Source of the DNA: Tomocerus qinae
Taxonomy: Eukaryota > Arthropoda > Collembola > Entomobryomorpha > Tomoceridae
Reading direction: 5' to 3'
NCBI GenBank assembly: GCA_020055645.1
Contig: CM034548.1
Span: forward strand, 17,360,001-17,424,000
DNA: 64,000 nucleotides
The notes under the pieces were generated by a model that saw nothing but the letters and a program-made list of their open reading frames with translations, was not told the origin of the DNA and made no database searches. Of the stretch, positions 41,401 to 52,900 are shown in pieces. The translations under genes and the position numbers were made by a program. Position 1 is the first letter of the stretch. Each line of letters opens with the position of its first letter.

Positions 41401-44400
41401 AATGAAAAGAAGGCGTTGAAGTTGAAAAGAGTATAGGAAAATAGGTATTTGATGAAAGCGTTAAATATATGTCACAATAGGTATCAATTCATACTTTATC
41501 CTATACAGATATGTTTAGGAAGTATGTACAGAATTTTCCATTTTGCTTCCTGTTACATATATATCATTGTGTTGCATACTTAGTAGGGGCGAATAGTGAG
41601 AAAAGAAGCGAAAAAATTATTTAAACGTGGCAGGGAGAGCAGGAGATTGGAAAGTAACATTCTTGACTTTATAAAAACTTTCTCCATAGACTCTTATGAA
41701 AAGTTTCTTTACAATAGCGAATAAATTATGTTTTGGTTTATGAAAATTGCCTTTGACTCTTCACTTCAGCTTGGGTCTATTATATTTATGTACTTACACG
41801 AATGTGCGCATCTTTTCTGCATACAGGCATGATATTATTTTATAGCGGGTGACAGTTCTGTCTGCTCTATTTTCTAAGTTTTTTGATTATAGAAAGGGAG
41901 CAACAGCATCTGTCTGTGTTTTCATGCACTGTGAATTTTTATTGGACTATTATTTTGAGAAACTTATTACATGTGGAAACATTAAAGGTTAATAATATTA
42001 TGTAGATGTAAAGGTTTCCTGGTGGAAGTTTTAACATTGTTTTGGATTAGCAAAAGTCGTAGTAAACCATTTACAAAGGACTTCTCACTAAATTGCTGTG
42101 GGTAGGCTATAAGAAAAATGCATTTATATATGCACATAGATTTTGTCAAGTTGTACAACCTCTTGTTTTTCGGACATCAAATGTACTGTTGTAACATTAA
42201 AATTATTTATGGCTACAGAAGAAAAAAAACTAACTGCCACATTAAGTCATTCGACACTCCTCACATAATCTGCACGTTAACCAAGCTGGTTTCTTGCTCC
42301 TTTTTGGTACAGAAAGGGAAACCTTCTCGATTTTCCGGAGTCTGGCTTCAGGCTCTGTACTGTAGTATGTATATGCTAGTGGGTTGCAGAAAAAAGAGAT
42401 ATTGAGAAGAGGACAGCCACAGCAGTGGCTCATTTTAATGGGAAAATGTTTTTGGCAAATGCAGTGGACAGACTGAAAAAATACCACCCGTGTTGGAATG
42501 GAAAGAGCGTGTTCATGAATTTCATAGAGCAAAGTAGAAATTTATTGCCATCTGAGTCGAAATGTAATATGTTGTTACACTTAAACAGGGAATTTTCTGT
42601 ATGCCTTTGCATTCAATGAAATCTATGTGCTCTTTAAATGTACACCATGTGTTCCTAGTATGTTTTATATATTTTGTGTACACAATTCTCTCCGCCTCTA
42701 TATATACGAAACAGAATGGCTATGCCATGCTTCCCCGAATATAATTCATATATGATCATGTGAAATGACACACTGTAGTGTAGTACTTAGAATACAAACG
42801 ACTAGAACTATATTTTTTGTCCAACCTACCATTATTACCATACGACAAGTTCAATGTTCAGTTCTATTTGCACACTGTGCAAAATTTAGCTATAATAACG
42901 AGTTATTTATGACTTTTATGAGCTCACGACAATAACTCATATTTATTATACAAAACAAACCGCCTAATGCATTTAAATGAGAATTTATTTAAATGAATCA
43001 AGAATGTCACAGAAAATGGAATGTTTATTATTTTTAGATAAACCTGGATTAAAAGTGTTTATTGAATTTTCTACAATTTATTAGCTCGTACCTTACCTCG
43101 CTCGTTTTGATTCTAGTGCTAATACAATCTGGGTAATGCGAAAATTCAACTGCAGTGCAGTATTTCACATTTAATATCCCATTACATACAACATAAAGAG
43201 AATCGCATATTTCTCACTTTACAACCTTTTCCTGTTGCCGTATGAGAGTGATTCACTAATGTTAGTTTAGCCAAGCACAACTCAATCCAACTACAAAGAA
43301 ATAGGTTTTTGGACATCTCTTCAGAATTTTCAATTTAGTTTCCATTTACTTCCATTTTGCTAATGCTCTTCCTTCCGTCTACAATGTAGTCTTGTGCAAG
43401 TACCAAAAATACTACAACATCGTGCTATACATTTTTATTTTTCTTAGAAACCAACTTGCTCAACCCTGACTCTCCACCAACCAACTTCTCCTGCATTTAG
43501 TGCACACTAACGCCGCTATTTTTCATTCTATTATCTTTTTCGAACGTCGTAGTAAGTGGCTACTTGTAAATTAAAATTTCATTCCACAATTCAATTTTCT
43601 CCATTTCAAATTTTCGTACTACATTACATAAATAATATGAATTTGCCCACAAACTATGTTCTTTAAATTCAAATACTAGTCATATAAATGAAATAATGTA
43701 TAAGATATTGATATTTCAATAGAGTAAAATTGATCAATATTATTTCGCTATGATATACTTACAGCCACTAACTATTATTCACGTATAGCTATAGGGTGGT
43801 AAGAAATACAGTCTCTGAATATAATGGGAATAAAATAAATTAAATACATATTTGTTGAAAGAGATGGATTTAGTTGTAAGTCTTAAATATCATTATTTTG
43901 AATTAATGGAATGGTTTTGTATATTTCAGAGCAAACGATGTTGGCAGTGAGTGGAGGGGAAGATCAGGGGACTCCGACAGCCTCACCGTCCAAACCACAA
44001 CTGACAGTAGCTCTCTCATCACAACATTCCAATAACCAACTGACCGGGAATTCGACTTCATGTTTTACTTCATCATTCCGGAGGTACCGACACTACCATA
44101 ATAGCACAAAGAGGAATTCCCTGCCTCAGTTCTCAACGACAGAAGACATAAATAGTCAACCAAATAGTCAAACGATTCAGCAAGAATCTTCTCGCTTGAA
44201 TCACGCATCTCCCCTAATAACATCTCAACATCATCATATCCATTCAGTCCGTTTGCGACCGCAAACAAATATCACAACCAGTGGGAATACTCCAGGTCTC
44301 CGAAGATGCAACGTGGGGAAATCCCTCAAGAGAAAAAAGCGCGTGATTCAAATGTTGGGATGCGTTGTGGCAGAATTCTTTGTGTGCTGGACGCCCTTGT

Positions 44401-44690
44401 ATGTGATGAATACCTGGTACCTGTTCAGTCCAACCGAAGTCTACGATATGATCGGGCCTCTCGGAGTCTCTCTCATCCAACTCCTGGCCTACATGTCATC
44501 CTGCTCCAATCCCATCACTTACTGTTTCATGAACAGAGGATTCAGAATCGCTTTTTGCAGAGTTTTTGGATGTCATTGTGGAGCCAGTCTTAATTCCAGG
44601 TCAACCTCACATCGCAATGACTCTCTCAGACTAACAAGAAATAGAAGTCTCTATAGTAACACATACAACAAAGCATCTGATGATGTCTAA
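32212..44690 (+). CDS. Gene A: sulfakinin/cholecystokinin-like receptor (GPCR), 5' part missing
   Basis: Class A peptide GPCR of the CCK/gastrin/sulfakinin receptor family. Exons: join(32212-32412, 35640-35807, 43930-44690), about 375 codons. All junctions are GT-AG and phase 1: the lone G closing each exon joins GA or AG to give Gly and Glu codons. Visible parts in order: second half of TM3 with ERY (the family's form of DRY), ICL2, TM4, ECL2 with the conserved Cys (HKCREEWPD), TM5, an ICL3 of about 155 residues, TM6 (FFVCWTPLYVMNTWYLF), TM7 with NPITY, then a Cys-containing tail (CRVFGCHCG) of a kind often palmitoylated. N-terminus, TM1, TM2 and the start of TM3 are not in the window. Family members bind sulfated peptides and couple mainly to Gq or Gs. 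It is tail to tail with its paralogue, gene B. The family call is strong; choosing sulfakinin as ligand is inference from the arthropod setting. Confidence 0.9.
32413..35639 (+). other. Gene A intron, 3227 bp, phase 1
   Basis: The donor is CCG|GTAAAAAA and the acceptor is CTTCACCAG|G. Its contents are AT-rich. It holds a C+T-rich block at about 33020-33420, a MITE-like hairpin at 33962-34036 (listed separately) and a purine-rich block at about 35090-35470. No second gene was seen inside. Confidence 0.85.
33962..34036. mobile_element. Small MITE-like hairpin with 18-bp terminal inverted repeats
   Basis: AGGGTGGCCAGAAAATAT at 33962-33979 is the exact reverse complement of 34019-34036. A second nested inverted repeat (CTTTTGACTT / AAGTCAAAAG) lies inside, so nearly the whole 75 bases can fold into one hairpin. 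TA-rich sequence flanks both ends (GTATAC before, ATAGTA after), compatible with a TA target site as used by Tc1/mariner-type elements. There is no coding capacity. A non-autonomous foldback element is the best reading, and a lone hairpin of other origin is possible. Confidence 0.5.
35640..35807 (+). CDS. Gene A exon: ECL2 and TM5
   Basis: The acceptor is TTCACCAG (AG 35638-35639) and the donor is a consensus GTGAGT at 35808. The exon is 168 nt, phase 1 at both ends. It encodes RHKCREEWPDETLEKTYTLF, where the Cys is the expected ECL2 partner of the TM3 disulfide, followed by TM5 (LDTILLVLPLVIMTVKYSLI) and the start of ICL3 (TRTLWPAASNETCGN). Confidence 0.92.
39518..39553 (-). other. Potential G-quadruplex on the minus strand
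   Basis: Six runs of three or four C on the + strand (39518-20, 39526-29, 39533-35, 39537-39, 39547-49, 39551-53) are separated by loops of 5, 3, 1, 7 and 1 bases. Read on the minus strand this fits the G3+N1-7 quadruplex pattern with two runs to spare. It lies about 200 bases after an abrupt switch from G-rich to C-rich sequence inside gene A's large intron. Whether it folds or acts is unknown. Confidence 0.6.
40443..40868 (+). CDS. Unexplained open frame in gene A's large intron (weak)
   Basis: About 141 codons stay open from a possible acceptor (GAGCTCAG, AG 40441-40442) to TAG at 40866-40868. The peptide has a hydrophobic stretch (SILCVVMNMFFNVFSHYLLC) followed by a basic, hydrophilic tail (KIAVRKIRNENGLQRHKKG). 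I do not recognise it. A frame this long arises occasionally by chance in 64 kb of T-rich DNA, and it has no evident start codon context or partner exon. Confidence 0.15.
   Translation: MTWKIEPIKTKDLILSSLRHFKILSGYDILLFFPLFTNGSDFLYTSFQKLFKTLQCDHLKMTSALNVKTFFLKSILCVVMNMFFNVFSHYLLCLYVFSIMYDFFHFSNALPLKIAVRKIRNENGLQRHKKGPFEFMASLFK
43930..44690 (+). CDS. Gene A terminal exon: ICL3, TM6, TM7, C-tail
   Basis: The acceptor is TATATTTCAG (AG 43928-43929); the stop is TAA at 44688-44690. The first part is a Ser/Thr/Asn/Gln-rich loop of roughly 140 residues with no resemblance to gene B's loop. A basic cluster KSLKRKKRVIQM then leads into TM6 (FFVCWTPLYVMNTWYLF). ECL3 and TM7 follow (LIQLLAYMSSCSNPITYCFM), then the helix 8 region and a Ser/Arg-rich tail ending in SDDV. 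The exon is longer than a typical internal exon, as usual for terminal exons in this family. Confidence 0.93.
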
Positions 44691-46979
44691 ACCTCTGTCT
44701 CTTCATCAAATACTTTTGTGTCATACTACAATGTAATTATTCAAAGTATACAAATAATTATCTGTAGATAAATCTCTAGTGTCATTGTCTATAGCACGAG
44801 AATACGTGCTATGCATATCCACTATGTATTTCAAATGTTGTGAAAGAATCAAAACCAAATATAAATATTAAAAGACGTTATTATTCATAGCTCCATACAC
44901 TTACTTCGTGTACTATTGTAACTTTTGTTGACTGTGTAATACTTATCTTAACTACCTAAACTAATATGTATTTACTCAATAGATGTAATTTGTACAGTAT
45001 AGAAAATCTTTTGCTGATGTTATCGTGTAAGTGTAAAGCTTTGGTAACGATAATAAGAGCGTATTTAAGATTCTAAAATTGTCAAAATTGTGTAGTAAGC
45101 TTTAACTCCAAATTAAAGGACTCTCTTAAAATTGTATGCTCTTAAATAGTGAAAGGGAATTGATGTAATAAGTTGTATATTTATCTTACTCCTCGAGGGA
45201 TCAATTATAAAATCTGATTCTAAGATCTACGTAGGTATAATTCTTTCGGTACACACTGTGTATTCAGACTTCAGAGCTACATTAAGCTCTGCAACACTAG
45301 TACAACATTATTAATTAATACTCGCGTGTAGGTAGGCACTATTCCTTTTGTGGACATATTTAGTGCAATCAGATTTAATATCCGTATGTATTAAACTATA
45401 GCAATTAAGAACCTGTCTTTATTTGTAAGCACAATGAATGTTTATCCTGTAACAGTTATAATTTATTTGCTTCATCGAACTGCTTTAAAACTTTGGAAGT
45501 GTACACAGAAATGTACATGATACTATGGTTATGTAACGAATAAGCAAAATGTAAGAATAATATTATAGCATTGTCTGTCCTAAAAACCTTTACAGCTGCA
45601 TGTGACACAATTATAATTTATTAATTACGGAACAGGAAACACAACTCACAATCAATCTCAAATACAAAGTCTACAATGTCATAGTTGGTTAATTCTGCAC
45701 TAACAGTGCATTTGTACAATTTTGTCTCACTTTGATGTATTTCCGTTTCTGTACTCCATTCGGTGCCACGTATGAGTTATTGCTTGCAATTTTGTAGAAA
45801 CCTTGAATGGCCTAATAATCTATATTCTGAAAAACATTGTGGTTATTTAAAACTGCTTACAATATTCAAGTAAAGAAGGCTGCATTGCATGATATGTACT
45901 ATGTACTACTGTTACATGTCTTAATAATAGCAAAGGTGTTTGCATTGAAACTCGGGATGTATTACTGCCTATTTTGTTACTCATAGTGTTAAAAATGCTT
46001 ATCAAGCTGTAAAACTTTATCCGGTGTAAAGAAACCAACTTTATAGCAATGTACAGAATCAAAAATTAGTTGACATTGCCATTTTCACACATAATGGTTA
46101 TTTATTGATTATTGCCATTTAGTACAGGGATATATATAATAATGATTTATGTTAATGCCATTCGGCACATAATACATTCTATTGGATACATGTTTTCATT
46201 GCAATTCATTTAAAATGTTTTGGTGGCTTGAGAAACATTTGCTTGATCGTTTAATACATCCAGAGTTGATATACAAACGCAAACATAATTGTCGAGAAGA
46301 TAGATTGTATTATATAACCTGTCAGTTCTATGTATTGGTAATGTAAACATAAAACGATTAGTCATTACTGTACCTTTATATTGTAACAGTGTGCTTAAGG
46401 TGCTCATACGAAACTTATTATTATAAATACTAAGTATAATGTCTACTATTGTTAAAAATCTCTTTTTAAAATTAAGATATATATCTTCATTTATATCAGT
46501 ATTTATAAATAAGATTGTGTCCAATGTATTTGAATGTGTATAATTGTTGCCCAATAATGTTACCACTACCACTGCGTGTTATTAAACTAATGTCTTGACG
46601 TCTTTAAATTATTACATGACCAAATTGTAGTGAATATTAAAGTTATTCATAATCCGTGATTGTACATTTATAATTGTATGTCATGTCTGATTTTTTGTAT
46701 GCTTTATATTTGAATGTTGATTACTGTATACCCTTACGTTAAAAATGTTATATTATATCTGTACTAAAATAAGTTGGTACAAATTTAGAGATCAACAGTA
46801 TTGCCATGACCTTTCTTCAGCCAAATTGTCAGACTGGAACGGGTCAGGGCAAATTCCCTTGCGATTTTTGTATAATAAATTCTGCTTGACAGCATGACTT
46901 TATAATGCCCAACGCAGCAATAAATTATCATTGTGTTGCGCCTCCAGACGATATGCATGCATTTCCTTCAAATAAATAT
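44691..46979 (+). other. Probable 3' UTR of gene A
   Basis: By eye no canonical AATAAA occurs between the stop codon and 46873. The first three then cluster at 46874-46879, 46919-46924 and 46971-46976. This suggests either a 3' UTR of about 2.2 kb or earlier use of a variant signal, for example the AATATAAA-like sequence near 44860. No reading frame here looks coding. Confidence 0.4.
46874..46976 (+). promoter_or_regulatory. Cluster of three candidate poly(A) signals for gene A
   Basis: AATAAA occurs at 46874, 46919 and 46971, with GT-rich sequence (TTGTGTTGCG) just after the second. Placement about 2.2 kb beyond gene A's stop codon fits a long 3' UTR, but transcript evidence is lacking and AT-rich DNA produces AATAAA by chance. 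Confidence 0.35.
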
Positions 46980-49900
46980 ACAACCATTAAGGAATGTACA
47001 GTACAAACTACAAATAGGTATTATACATACATAATATATCATATTGAAACCGACCCATGAATATGGCTAATTATTCTGTGCATGAAACTTCAGTTCTAGA
47101 TAGATCAACTAGTATTCATATTTATTTTTAGTTTAATATATAAGTTGATATTTTAATATAAAACGTATCCCAAACTTAAAGCAACGTCAACGTCCAATTC
47201 TTGATAGTAATATTCTTTAACTCCCAGTAAATGCGACGATAAAATATTATTAAAGCAGAGCTAGGGTTTCCTTAATATTATAAAGTAAATAAACATAGTA
47301 CTCGCCAAACATCAATTAAGCTTTTAAAAATTACTCTTTACTTCTACTACGCTACTAACAATTACATAATTATGGACTAATCTCATGATCTGACTCATTA
47401 AGTTCACTTGTTGGAAAGACTAATTCCTATACTTACCGTACTTCACAGTTGAGTTAGTTGAACAACAACTTTCACTCAATTCTGCCCACCTCAACATGGA
47501 GCGTGAGGCGATAGTACTTTTTTTTCGTCCTACTATATTATGCTCCAAGAGTACAGTTTAAATTTTAAAAAGGTAGTGAAGACATTTTTGTCCACAAAAT
47601 AGTTTTCATAGCTAGATATACTAAATCTACACATGTCACTTAATGCTAAAGTATTATTAATCTAATTGTAAATTACTCAGAAAAATATATACATCGACAC
47701 TAAAGCAAAGAAGATAATAGAAGGAACATTTTGTCTTCTCCACAAGTTAGTTTAAAAATACAATTACAGATAATGAAGCTTAACCTACTTTTTGCAATTG
47801 ACCAATAATATTACCCTTCAGTATAATATACTCTGAATAGTACTATGCGTCAATCCCCCCACAGTGACTTCCTTCTCCAAGATATTTACATTTTATGTAA
47901 ATCTAACCCCTGGGGACACTAGTCATATTTCCTGCCGGTGCAACAATTCTTTCTATATTGAATTCATCGCTAAGAAGATGTCAGATAAACTGTCAATGGT
48001 ACAAGAAGCAGCGTGCCAAAATTCTGTCTAGAAGCCATTTCACTAGTTTTTATCTTTTAAGTTAAATTGGCAATATCAAATAATTTTTAAAATGCAATTT
48101 CAATCACTATTATAACTTGGAAGTGTAAGTCACAGTTTTATTGACATTAAAATTAATTATGCAAATGATCTCTCATTTCCAAAATTGTTCCTATTTCTAA
48201 CATTCCTCCCGTTTCTAATTTCTTTGAGACCAATTTTTATTATTTATTACAGTGCATTTCGTTAAAAATGTATAAATGAATTTATTTTCGTACTCTAAAG
48301 TAGAGATGTCTATTGGGTATAAATAATAAATTGTAAACAGTCAAATTACTACCAATGCCATGACTAACTACATGGATATTATGCTTCATAATATGTTTGT
48401 TCAAATATTGCAAAATATTTTATATTAAATTAAATAATTAACCTATGCTATGAGATCGATTGCCGTTAACTTCCATTCGCAATAGCTTATTGAATTTATA
48501 TCTGTCCATTTATTGTCTATGAATCGGTAATATTTAATTCCATTTGATTCGATTGAAGAAATGGTAGTAAATAATTTAAAGCTTCAATGGGAAAATGCAG
48601 AACACTCAAAAGGTAAAAGAGAAAAGAAAACGTTACTCTTCTATATTCAACAACTCAGAACAGAATTTATCGTGCCAAATAAATTCAACATAATCACTAT
48701 TAGACAAAATGTACAAACAATTCTTCTAACGTAATGCAAAAAATAAACAGCCATAGCATTATAAAATGTTTTCGTTATTACATTGCACAATATTTGTCAT
48801 AGATGAAGTAGCTCTTCAAACAAAGCCATTGTTATGTCAAAATAAACATTTTTCTACAATGTTTTTACATTGCATAGCCAAGTAAATTCCAAATAGGTAC
48901 GCAGTGCACATAAATTGTCATATCTTTTCCGTGAGCAACTTTATTTATACAATTAGTCAATACATATTAAGAAGGGTATATTATTATTTTCTTCAGCAAA
49001 AGCTAAGAGCTTATTCTTATGGAGTATACATACACATTTTGTTATTTCAACTAATACTAAGATAGTTGTGATTCTTGTGATTATGACATAAATAGCATAC
49101 ACATTGGACGAATATAAAAATTTTCTGATAACAACAATAAGTAGTACATTAATTGAATAGGTTCTTATCTAAACAGAATAATCACTTAGCTAAGGTATAT
49201 TTATCAGTAGTTATTTGTAGATATACCCTAGAAAATAAACACATTCAACGATTCAACTGTACACACTGACAAATTTTCGGGATCAAGGGAAATATTATGT
49301 ACAGATAAATAGCTCTCGAATCAAACAAGATTTGCGAGATGAACCTTTTGCAGATTAGATAGGTTATTAGGAAAATTTTTACATTTAAGTGGAATATTTC
49401 AGTTTATTTTCTGTTTTTTCGTCGAAAATATGGTAGACTTTCCATTGGCCACGATGTTATATTTTTTTCAATTAGACATTTTTGGTTATTTAGAAAAGTT
49501 TCTACGGGAGAAACTTTAAGTGAAGTAGAAGAACAGTCAACAATTATTTTTCAGATTAAATAAAATACATTTTGTAAAATTGCTTCACTAATATCAACAA
49601 TAACAAAAATTCATAACAAGTAGAATTAGTGTCAGTTTCATTTTTGCAATTGCACAATTGAGGAACTAGTTAATGTTACAAATAGTCGATTCGAAATAAT
49701 AAAACAATTTAAGTGAGTATTTTGAACTCTAGAGGTAACTTGTAAATGACATTTGGATATGTTATACATCGATATGAAACTACATACATTCAATAATTCC
49801 ACCTTAGCAAGTTTATTAACGGTAGGTAGGTAAAGGAGTAACCTAGTATAAAAAAATTGTGCAAATAATATATTATCTAATAAATTAAGAGTAAATATTA

Positions 49901-52900
49901 TACCCTTCACATCCTTAAGGTACAGTTATCATTTCAACCGACAAATTTATAAAATTAACTGTAAAATTTACGGGACGCATTAAATATTACAATATTTATT
50001 TAGTAACAATCAGTCATAGTCATTCAAATGTTACAATTACATTACAACTACAATTTTTAACACGAAACATTTAATATTTGAAGAACAGTCATTTTTTCTT
50101 AGCAGCTTTTAGGTAGTTCACATTCTTGCTTTAACATTTTCCCTATAGTTATCCCTATAGTTAGTATAGATATAATCCGGAGGATTTTTTTGTGTTTATA
50201 TAAGTTATAAGGTATCTCGATATAATCTAAGGGTTAACCTTAGGTACTTTTAATTTGTAGAAGGAAAAAATGAGATTTGCAATTTGGTTATCTTTGATCT
50301 GTTTTGCAATTTTGGGGTCTATTTTGTTGCAGAGCTCTGGCACAGTTAGATATAAATTGGATAAATTGGAAAGTTAAACGTAAATCTGAGAACTTGGGTA
50401 AGGATTTTAGAACTTGTTACAGTTCTGAGAGTATTGTGTATTACTTTAGGTCGTGCCCAAAGACTCCGGGAAGAAAATTGTGTTGATAAACCTTTTTTTA
50501 TTGGATAAACATGTACATTGAAAGATTTTATCTCGGAGAACATGGTATAAATTTAGCATCATTGAAATAGGAGAAAAATGATAGGGTATACAGAGAAAGT
50601 TATTAAGGTTAGAGAAACTTAAATACAAATTACAAAGTTAATACATGTATTGAATAATCACAACAAGAAGGAACTTTTTTGGTGTCTGGTGAAGAAAGAA
50701 AGTAGAAACGATGGTTGAGTACTCACACCCGGTCTTCATATTCCAGCGCCAATACTTCTAGAGTAAAGTTAAAAATATATAAGAACAGAGTTTGAGGAAA
50801 AATTGTAAATATGTAATGGAATAGTAACAAGTGCCTACTTAAATATAAATTACTGCATACGAGAGCACATAACATACATACAAAGAAGTCACAAAGTCTG
50901 CAAACCTCACAAAAGCTTTGAAATGCTATCGCAAACATAGCGGGTATTCGGGTCACAATGAAGGATAGCTTGTGGAGTAACTTGGAAGCATTGCATGTCC
51001 AGAGAAACTTGAACTCGTTTCTACTGGACTGTGGACCACAGCCAAAAAACGGATTGTAATAGCTCGACTTCATTTTCTCCGAGATCGAAGAAGAAAGGTA
51101 TTATAACTATAGTAGGTTTGTTACCTATAAATTCTTTTCCACACACACACGCCATGCCATTACTAGGCTTTTAATATCACATGGAGAGATCTACTCGTTA
51201 ATTTTCTTGGCCCTCCTGCTTGGGATATTTAGATAAACATTACTAGGAGCGTGTACAAAAAGCAAAGTGCTTGCAGGAAATGCCAAGGGAATTGTTATTA
51301 TAAAACTGTCTACTTATCAAGCGACGATATTAACATTTACAACGCCCACGCAATTAAAAATCTACCCTACTACTCTTTAGACTCTGTTAACACTCTATTC
51401 AAAATGAAGTATAGCACTCACACTAACAATTTAGTATTTCAAAAGACAGATTGAGACATTTCTGTCACAAAATCCAAATCACTGCCTACGCTCCTCTTTG
51501 ATTGTAAGGAGAACCTGGTGAAACAATCTCGACTATTACAAAGGCTGCTTTCATTTCACTTTCTCCTGTTGAATTCAATGGAGAAAGTTTACACGTACTA
51601 CGAACTATGGTCATTGTCTCCTTGGGATTACTTTACTCCTACATATTATGCATACAACTCACACGCTCATGATTTTACCACAACGTATTTAATACGGTTT
51701 CAGCTACAGAAACATTGTAAAGGTATTTTTAGCATCTGAATAACCAAACAAGGGTAAAGACCTTACTAACAACACTTTTATGTGGTCATCTCCGCCGAGA
51801 ACTATTTACTCCAAAATATTTACTACGCAAACATAGTATTTCCAAAAGACTGCTCCATTGACTGCTATAAATTGCGTCTCTCAAATTCCCTTTTCAAACT
51901 TGCATGATTTAATATTCATAATGTCTCTTTCTGCAATTATTCCAGCCTATGCACTTATGTTGCATAAGCTGGACTCACAAGTGTTAACCTTGTCAAGCAT
52001 ATTTATTTCGTTCTATGACAAGTTATTACTGCTGCTTATAATTGAATGTCTATTTCTGGTTAGCATTAACAAAAATAACATTTCCTAAAAAATTTTATTT
52101 TGTGTAATGGAAACTTCAAATTAGGTAATGAACCCAGGTAAGTTAATGGAGATGATAATAGGCGTGTATATTTTTCTACGTTGCATTATTGCAATTAATT
52201 AAGGTGTAAATGACAGCAAATTAATATCATTACTCTCGAAGCCAAATAATTTTAGCTTAAAAGCAGCAAAATCTGATATAAAATTCATCGGCATACTTTG
52301 ACTAATGTAGTTTTATTTAGTCACGAAAACCATAACTAAAAATCTATAACTTCGCTTTCATTTCCAAAGGTGATTTAATATTCAGAAAGCATTGAAAACC
52401 GTGGAGAGAATATCTCTAGCATGATAAAAATGAGATTCATGGGAGGTTAAATAAGATATTTATAATTGTCAATGAAAGGAGATTGGAATAGAAGTTTTGA
52501 AAGTGTTCACCATTTGTGAAAGTTTTGGAATTTAGAGAAGACGCTGTGGGTAGTAGTAGTTTGGTGCAGTGGAGTGTTGCCGAGTGGAGCGGACTAAGTG
52601 AAAGCTAAAAGAGATCTCGAGGAGACAGGGACGGAACAAAAAGAGCAAACAAAGTATGTAACTGGAATCGGCCTAACTGAACTGAACTCACGACTGAATA
52701 ACATGACTTCTGATCCTTCAGAGAAGATTTACAACAAGCTTTGTAAAGAGATTCGAATGTAAACATTGGTTCTATTTGTTTTGTCTTTTGTTTCTCTGTA
52801 CAATAGATAATAGGATAGGCGATGCCGTGAAAAGCTCGCCGATCCTTTGTCCCTCTAATTCGATTCCATTCAATACATACATAATATTATTATGTTCAGA

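Larger units (their letters stand above)
35808..43929 (+). other. Gene A intron, 8122 bp, phase 1, within ICL3
   Basis: The largest resolved intron of either gene. It switches composition several times: C-rich on the + strand at about 36900-38000, G-rich at about 38540-39270, C-rich again at about 39320-40440. It holds a possible G-quadruplex (39518-39553) and an unexplained long open frame (about 40443-40868), listed separately. Open frames at 42118-42619 on both strands look incidental or decayed. Confidence 0.85.

Noticed and set aside
42118-42619. Frames on both strands in gene A's intron (95, 96 and 64 codons)
   Set aside because: Open on both strands with no recognisable motif; one patch looks faintly protein-like but cannot be assigned.
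43794-43815. GGGTGGTAAGAAA, similar to the hairpin end at 33962
   Set aside because: Only a loose match with no second arm nearby.
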